This document shows positions 24,883 through 28,154 of a stretch of 28,154 nucleotides of DNA, piece by piece. Positions within the stretch are counted from its first letter, which is position 1. Each line of letters starts with the position of its first letter. A program made the translations under genes and the position numbers. A model generated the notes under the pieces. That model had not been told where the DNA came from. It was given only the letters and a program-made list of their open reading frames with translations, and ran no database searches. Source of the DNA: Candidatus Latescibacterota bacterium (GTDB lineage Bacteria > Latescibacterota > UBA2968 > GCA-2709665); NCBI GenBank assembly GCA_012271065.1, contig JAAXHE010000359.1, positions 1-28,154 on the forward strand. The letters run 5' to 3'.

Positions 24883-25701
24883 TCAGGGACAGTGCGATCC
24901 GAACTCCCTGTACTGCCTGACCGGCTGTTCGTGGTACTCCCTGACCAGGCGTTCAAGACGGTCCACCGCCAAGTTGAAGACCTTCTCGCCCTTCTCCCTG
25001 CTGGCCGCGCTCGAACTGCCCATCGTGCCGGTGACGTCGCGGGTATCCCTCCGGCGTTCAGAGAACCCGCCGAAGTGCCGCAAGTCCTCGCTGAACGGAT
25101 TCGGGAAGATGTCGTCGTTCATCAGGGACTTCGCGATGAGATGCTCACGCAGGTACAGCATGACCGATGTCTCCCACTCCCCGCCGTGTCCCACGCTCCC
25201 GTTGTCCGCGTCGCTCCACACCAGCATTTCGTCTTCGACGGACTGCCACCAGCTGTAAGCCACCACGAACACGTTCTCTTCCGCGATGGTGTCTCGAACC
25301 ACGTGATTGGGCGCCATATTCCCCCCGTGTCCGTTCACCATGACGATACGCTTGAACCCATTGTCGTAAATGCTCCTGCAGACGTCGCCGACCAGGTTCA
25401 GGTAGGTCTCGATCCGCAGGCTGATCGTACCGGCAAACCCCTTGTTGTAGTGCGTAAATCCGGACCAGATCGGCGGCGCGACGATTACCGGGAAATCATC
25501 CACCCGCTGCGCCACTCGAACCGCCATATAGAACGGGCCCACAATATCCACGTCCATCGGGCAGTGCGGGCCGTGCTGTTCCACCGAACCGGTGGGCAGA
25601 ATCACCACGGGATCGTGTTTCAGGGCGGCTTCGAACTCGTGCCGCCACATCTCCTGCCAGAGGACCTTCTTGTTCGTACCGTCGTACGACACCTTGTACA
25701 T
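24883..25701 (-). CDS. Creatininase family amidohydrolase
   Basis: A 272-residue metal-dependent hydrolase of the creatininase family, which opens cyclic amides or formamides in known members. The metal motifs are present: PTGSVEQHGPHCPMDVD (E41, H43, D52), MVNGHGGN (H125) and VGHGGEWETS (H172, E175). The start ATG at 25701 has GGGAGG 6 bases upstream. It lies between two amidohydrolase genes with 24-base gaps on each side, strongly suggesting one operon. Most relatives in uncultured bacteria have unknown substrates, so I do not assign creatinine. Confidence 0.92.
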   Translation of the reverse strand: MYKVSYDGTNKKVLWQEMWRHEFEAALKHDPVVILPTGSVEQHGPHCPMDVDIVGPFYMAVRVAQRVDDFPVIVAPPIWSGFTHYNKGFAGTISLRIETYLNLVGDVCRSIYDNGFKRIVMVNGHGGNMAPNHVVRDTIAEENVFVVAYSWWQSVEDEMLVWSDADNGSVGHGGEWETSVMLYLREHLIAKSLMNDDIFPNPFSEDLRHFGGFSERRRDTRDVTGTMGSSSAASREKGEKVFNLAVDRLERLVREYHEQPVRQYREFGSHCP

Positions 25702-25725
25702 GGACGCCTCCCGTGTGTCCGCCCG

Positions 25726-26544
25726 TCAGTCGAACGGCCAGAGCCTGAGTACGGTCCCGCCCAGAATCCATTCCCTGTCCGCGTCGCTCAGAAACGCAAA
25801 CTCTCTCGTGACCAGATCCAGCGCACCGGCATAGCCGCACTTCTGTTCGACGAGCGGCCAGTCGGTGCCCCACATGAGCCGTTCCGGCCCGAATGCGTCG
25901 TAAACCTGTTTGACGACGGCGTGGGTGTCCCGGTACGGATAGGGTTCGCGAGAAACGGCCCAGGTACCCGATATTTTCACGTACACCTCCGGATACCGGG
26001 CGAGTCGCAGCAGATTCGCGGCGGCGGCGGTCCGGTCGACCGGCGGCCATGCCATGTGGTCCACGCAGACCTGCACGTCTTCGTATCTCTGAATCCAGCG
26101 GTCCAGGTCCGGCAGGCGCTCCTGCGCCGTCAGGATGCACATGGGCACCTTCAGGTCGCGCGTACGCCGCCACAGGGCATCCAGGTCCGGGCGCGTGAAC
26201 CAGTCTCCTTCGGGACCGGCGGACGGACTCAGCCGAACGCCCCTGAAACCGTATTCCTCCACCCATCGGCTCAGATCGTCGGCCGCGGCCGGACTCTCCG
26301 GGTCCACGCGACAGACGCCTTCGAAGCGATCGGGGTATTTCTTCAAACAATCGCCCGCGTACCGGTTGTCCCACTTGTAGTGGATCACCTGCACAAGTAC
26401 GGTCCTGTCCGTACCGTGCCGCGCCATCTGTTCGAGCAACTGCTCGCAGGACGCGTCTTCCGCGGGCGGGTTCGGATTGTCCGGCGCCCAGGGGTACGCC
26501 GGGTCGTTCACCCAGACGTGAACGTGAGGATCGATTATGCGCAT
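25726..26544 (-). CDS. Amidohydrolase family protein (2-pyrone-dicarboxylate lactonase-like)
   Basis: A 272-residue TIM-barrel metal hydrolase of the amidohydrolase-2 superfamily. The N-terminal IIDPHVHVW contains the HxH pair (H7, H9). FRGVRLSPSAGPEG, CVDHMAWPPVD (H163), VYVKISGTWA and LMWGTDWPL (D228) follow the lactonase branch (2-pyrone-4,6-dicarboxylate or fuconolactonase-like enzymes). It is the first gene of the minus-strand run. A possible -10 element, TATAGT, lies about 30 bases upstream, but no convincing -35. The start at 26544 has only a weak ribosome site. Confidence 0.9.
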   Translation of the reverse strand: MRIIDPHVHVWVNDPAYPWAPDNPNPPAEDASCEQLLEQMARHGTDRTVLVQVIHYKWDNRYAGDCLKKYPDRFEGVCRVDPESPAAADDLSRWVEEYGFRGVRLSPSAGPEGDWFTRPDLDALWRRTRDLKVPMCILTAQERLPDLDRWIQRYEDVQVCVDHMAWPPVDRTAAAANLLRLARYPEVYVKISGTWAVSREPYPYRDTHAVVKQVYDAFGPERLMWGTDWPLVEQKCGYAGALDLVTREFAFLSDADREWILGGTVLRLWPFD

Positions 26545-26592
26545 ATGGAATCAGGTCGCCGGAATGTGCTACTATAGCCAGGGGTAGAAGCT

Positions 26593-28113
26593 TCAGGAAG
26601 TGGACCGCCCGAAATGTCTGACAAACTCCAGGTAGTCGGGGAAGTTGATCTGGCCATCCTGATTCAGGTCGTAGACCGGATCGTAGTCCGAAGCCAGTTT
26701 ATCTTTACCGAAGTTTTTCGCAAACAGAAGAAAGTCGTTGAAATCGACCAACCCGCTGCCGTCGAAATCAACGGCGCCGATCGCTTCCGGATCCCAGGTC
26801 CGGACGTTTCTCATAAACGCCAGGATGCCGTCGGTATCGACCTCCCGCTCGCTCTCGAGAACCAGCACGTCCCAACCCTGCCGCGATACGGTATAGCGCG
26901 AATCGTCTGACGCATATTTCAGTTCCAGCAAGTCGCTGTACCGGTCTTCGAACTCTTCCGCATCGCTTGCGCTGTCCCAACTGGTATAAAGCATGTACAA
27001 CAACGCCCTGCCGTCCCGCGACCTGAACATCGCGAAACGGTCTCCGTTCCACCCCGCCGCCGCCGCTTCGCCGGCCGCTGCCACGTCAAACTCGGTAAAG
27101 ATGTAACGCCACGTCAGTTCGCCGATCGTATCTTCGTGCATCAGTTCCCAATCGTCGAACAGGCCCTCTTTTTCAAACGACGGCCAGACGAGCCGCACCG
27201 GCGTCTCGCCGGCCAGCCATTTCTCCGGATGCAGAACCTGCTCGGTCGAGACCGGTGGATCCGTAAACAACCGATCCACGTGCTCCCAACCCTGTCTCCA
27301 GTTTTGATGCAGCTTCCGGACATAATTGACGATATTCATCCCTAACCCAGGTAGCCGGACGCGCTGCAGGAGGGCAAATCCGGGGATGGAATCCATCCTC
27401 GCAGCCCTCGCTGCCGCAACCGACTCACTCTCGCCCGTTGGACCGTGCGACATCCACCTTCGTATTCGCTGGGCATCTGCCTCCAGGGTATTGCGGATCG
27501 CCGCCTGCAATACGCCCAGCGAGGGCAGCAGGCCATTCCATTTCATTTGCCACAGGATCTCCTCTATGTATCTCGCCTCGCCTTCGACGACGGCCCTCCG
27601 AGCCAGAAACTCGTCTGCGTTCAATTCGTCGGCCCTGTCGAGGAAGATCTCGTTCAGGTCGAAGTACTGGTCCAGGAGACCATGATACATCTCATTAACC
27701 AAACGGTGCTCCCAATGTTCGACACCAACGTCACCGCTGAGCAGAAATACCTTGTCCGCGTCGAAGTCGTAATACGCGGCAACTCCAATTGCGGCTACGC
27801 CCAGAAGGTAAGATCGTTCCAGGACGACCTCTCCCCTGTACAGGCCCAGTTTCCGAACGTAGCGATCCAGGTCTTCAAGGTGCAATACCGACCCCGGCAG
27901 CGGCGTCTTGCGTTCGAGATAGGTCCTGTAGCCCGGCCGGCCATTGAGCTCCAGCTCGACTGGTCGTTTAAATTCGCGCCCACGGATTTCGGCAATCTGC
28001 GCTTCTATCGACCGTGCTCTCGCGCGGACTGCCGGGAGATTCTGAGCGCTCACCCGCGAATCGGCGACAACGGCCCCCAGGACGATCAATAATCCCCAAA
28101 ACGTGGTTTTCAT
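26593..28113 (-). CDS. Secreted protein with degenerate HExxH peptidase-like domain and dockerin-like repeats
   Basis: A 506-residue exported protein (signal peptide MKTTFWGLLIVLGAVVADSRVSA). Residues 136-180 read HRLVNEMYHGLLDQYFDL followed by ARRAVVEGEA. This matches the HELTHALQDQ...EGEA core of a gluzincin-like surface protein family (Hvo_1808-like, by memory), except that the first histidine of HExxH is Asn140, leaving NEMYH. Proteolysis is therefore doubtful. The middle is largely unassigned. The tail has two calcium-loop repeats, DFDGSGLVDFNDFLLF (449-464) and DLNQDGQINFPDYLEF (482-498), each followed by an aromatic-Gly. AGGTG lies about 8 bases before the ATG at 28113; the window ends 41 bases further on. 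Confidence 0.75.
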   Translation of the reverse strand: MKTTFWGLLIVLGAVVADSRVSAQNLPAVRARARSIEAQIAEIRGREFKRPVELELNGRPGYRTYLERKTPLPGSVLHLEDLDRYVRKLGLYRGEVVLERSYLLGVAAIGVAAYYDFDADKVFLLSGDVGVEHWEHRLVNEMYHGLLDQYFDLNEIFLDRADELNADEFLARRAVVEGEARYIEEILWQMKWNGLLPSLGVLQAAIRNTLEADAQRIRRWMSHGPTGESESVAAARAARMDSIPGFALLQRVRLPGLGMNIVNYVRKLHQNWRQGWEHVDRLFTDPPVSTEQVLHPEKWLAGETPVRLVWPSFEKEGLFDDWELMHEDTIGELTWRYIFTEFDVAAAGEAAAAGWNGDRFAMFRSRDGRALLYMLYTSWDSASDAEEFEDRYSDLLELKYASDDSRYTVSRQGWDVLVLESEREVDTDGILAFMRNVRTWDPEAIGAVDFDGSGLVDFNDFLLFAKNFGKDKLASDYDPVYDLNQDGQINFPDYLEFVRHFGRSTS

Positions 28114-28154
28114 GTTCTGAACACCTGTAAACTTGAGTCCGCTCCGAAAACGGG

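Noticed and set aside
24307..26577. Very long open frame (756 codons) on the plus strand
   Set aside because: It lies antisense to three well-recognised hydrolase genes and has no family features; long antisense frames are expected in high-GC coding DNA.
1..28154. CRISPR arrays, tRNA/rRNA genes, transposases, prophage
   Set aside because: No regularly spaced repeats, tRNA-like cloverleaf signatures, rRNA signatures or recombinase genes were seen.

Overview
The window reads as a stretch of a high-GC, Gram-negative bacterial chromosome. It encodes a TonB protein, at least two lipoproteins, Sec-exported proteins and an ABC importer, with no phage, transposase, rRNA or tRNA genes. Two exported proteins end in paired calcium-loop repeats of the type DxNGDGxVDFxDFxxFxxxFG. 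Together with many small-molecule hydrolases and oxidoreductases (amidohydrolases, creatininase, Gfo/Idh, aldo/keto reductases, sugar isomerase) and a DUF6785/6784-like membrane protein, this recalls uncultured Latescibacterota or Poribacteria-type genomes. That placement is inference from gene style, not a phylogeny.

Layout. On the minus strand, 24-3096 holds an aspartate/aromatic aminotransferase and a gamma-glutamyltransferase. The latter diverges from a plus-strand sugar isomerase at 3323 across overlapping promoters. A minus-strand cluster (8071 to 4121) carries a TIM-barrel glycosidase-like protein, a five-bladed-propeller glycosidase-like protein and a GyrI-like domain protein. Divergent from it, a strong sigma-70-type promoter at 8143 drives a PA-IL (LecA)-like lectin. 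The lectin overlaps by 4 bases a NitT/TauT-type ABC permease, and a lipoprotein NMT1/THI5-like binding protein follows after a 314-base non-coding gap with inverted repeats. The matching ATPase lies convergently, directly behind a large multi-pass membrane protein.

From 13823 to 15893 an aldo/keto reductase and a seven-motif kelch lipoprotein end in a terminator. Next come a DUF971 protein, a TonB protein with a structured leader, an exported TPR protein, an SDR dehydrogenase and a dockerin-like exported protein. The right third is a minus-strand run (26544 down to 20379): a lactonase-like amidohydrolase, a creatininase-family hydrolase, a tandem two-domain amidohydrolase, a Gfo/Idh dehydrogenase, a degenerate aldo/keto reductase-fold protein and an exported LolA-like protein, closed by a clear terminator. 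The window ends with a secreted protein that has a broken HExxH motif and dockerin-like repeats.

How the genes may work together (inference). The right-hand run looks like a catabolic operon for an amide- or lactone-containing small molecule. The glycosidase-like pair, lectin and importer around 4-11 kb look like a glycan or glycoside uptake and processing locus. The most unusual items are the tandem amidohydrolase whose first half has lost its metal ligands, the neighbouring aldo/keto reductase-fold protein without its catalytic tetrad, and the lectin-permease coupling.
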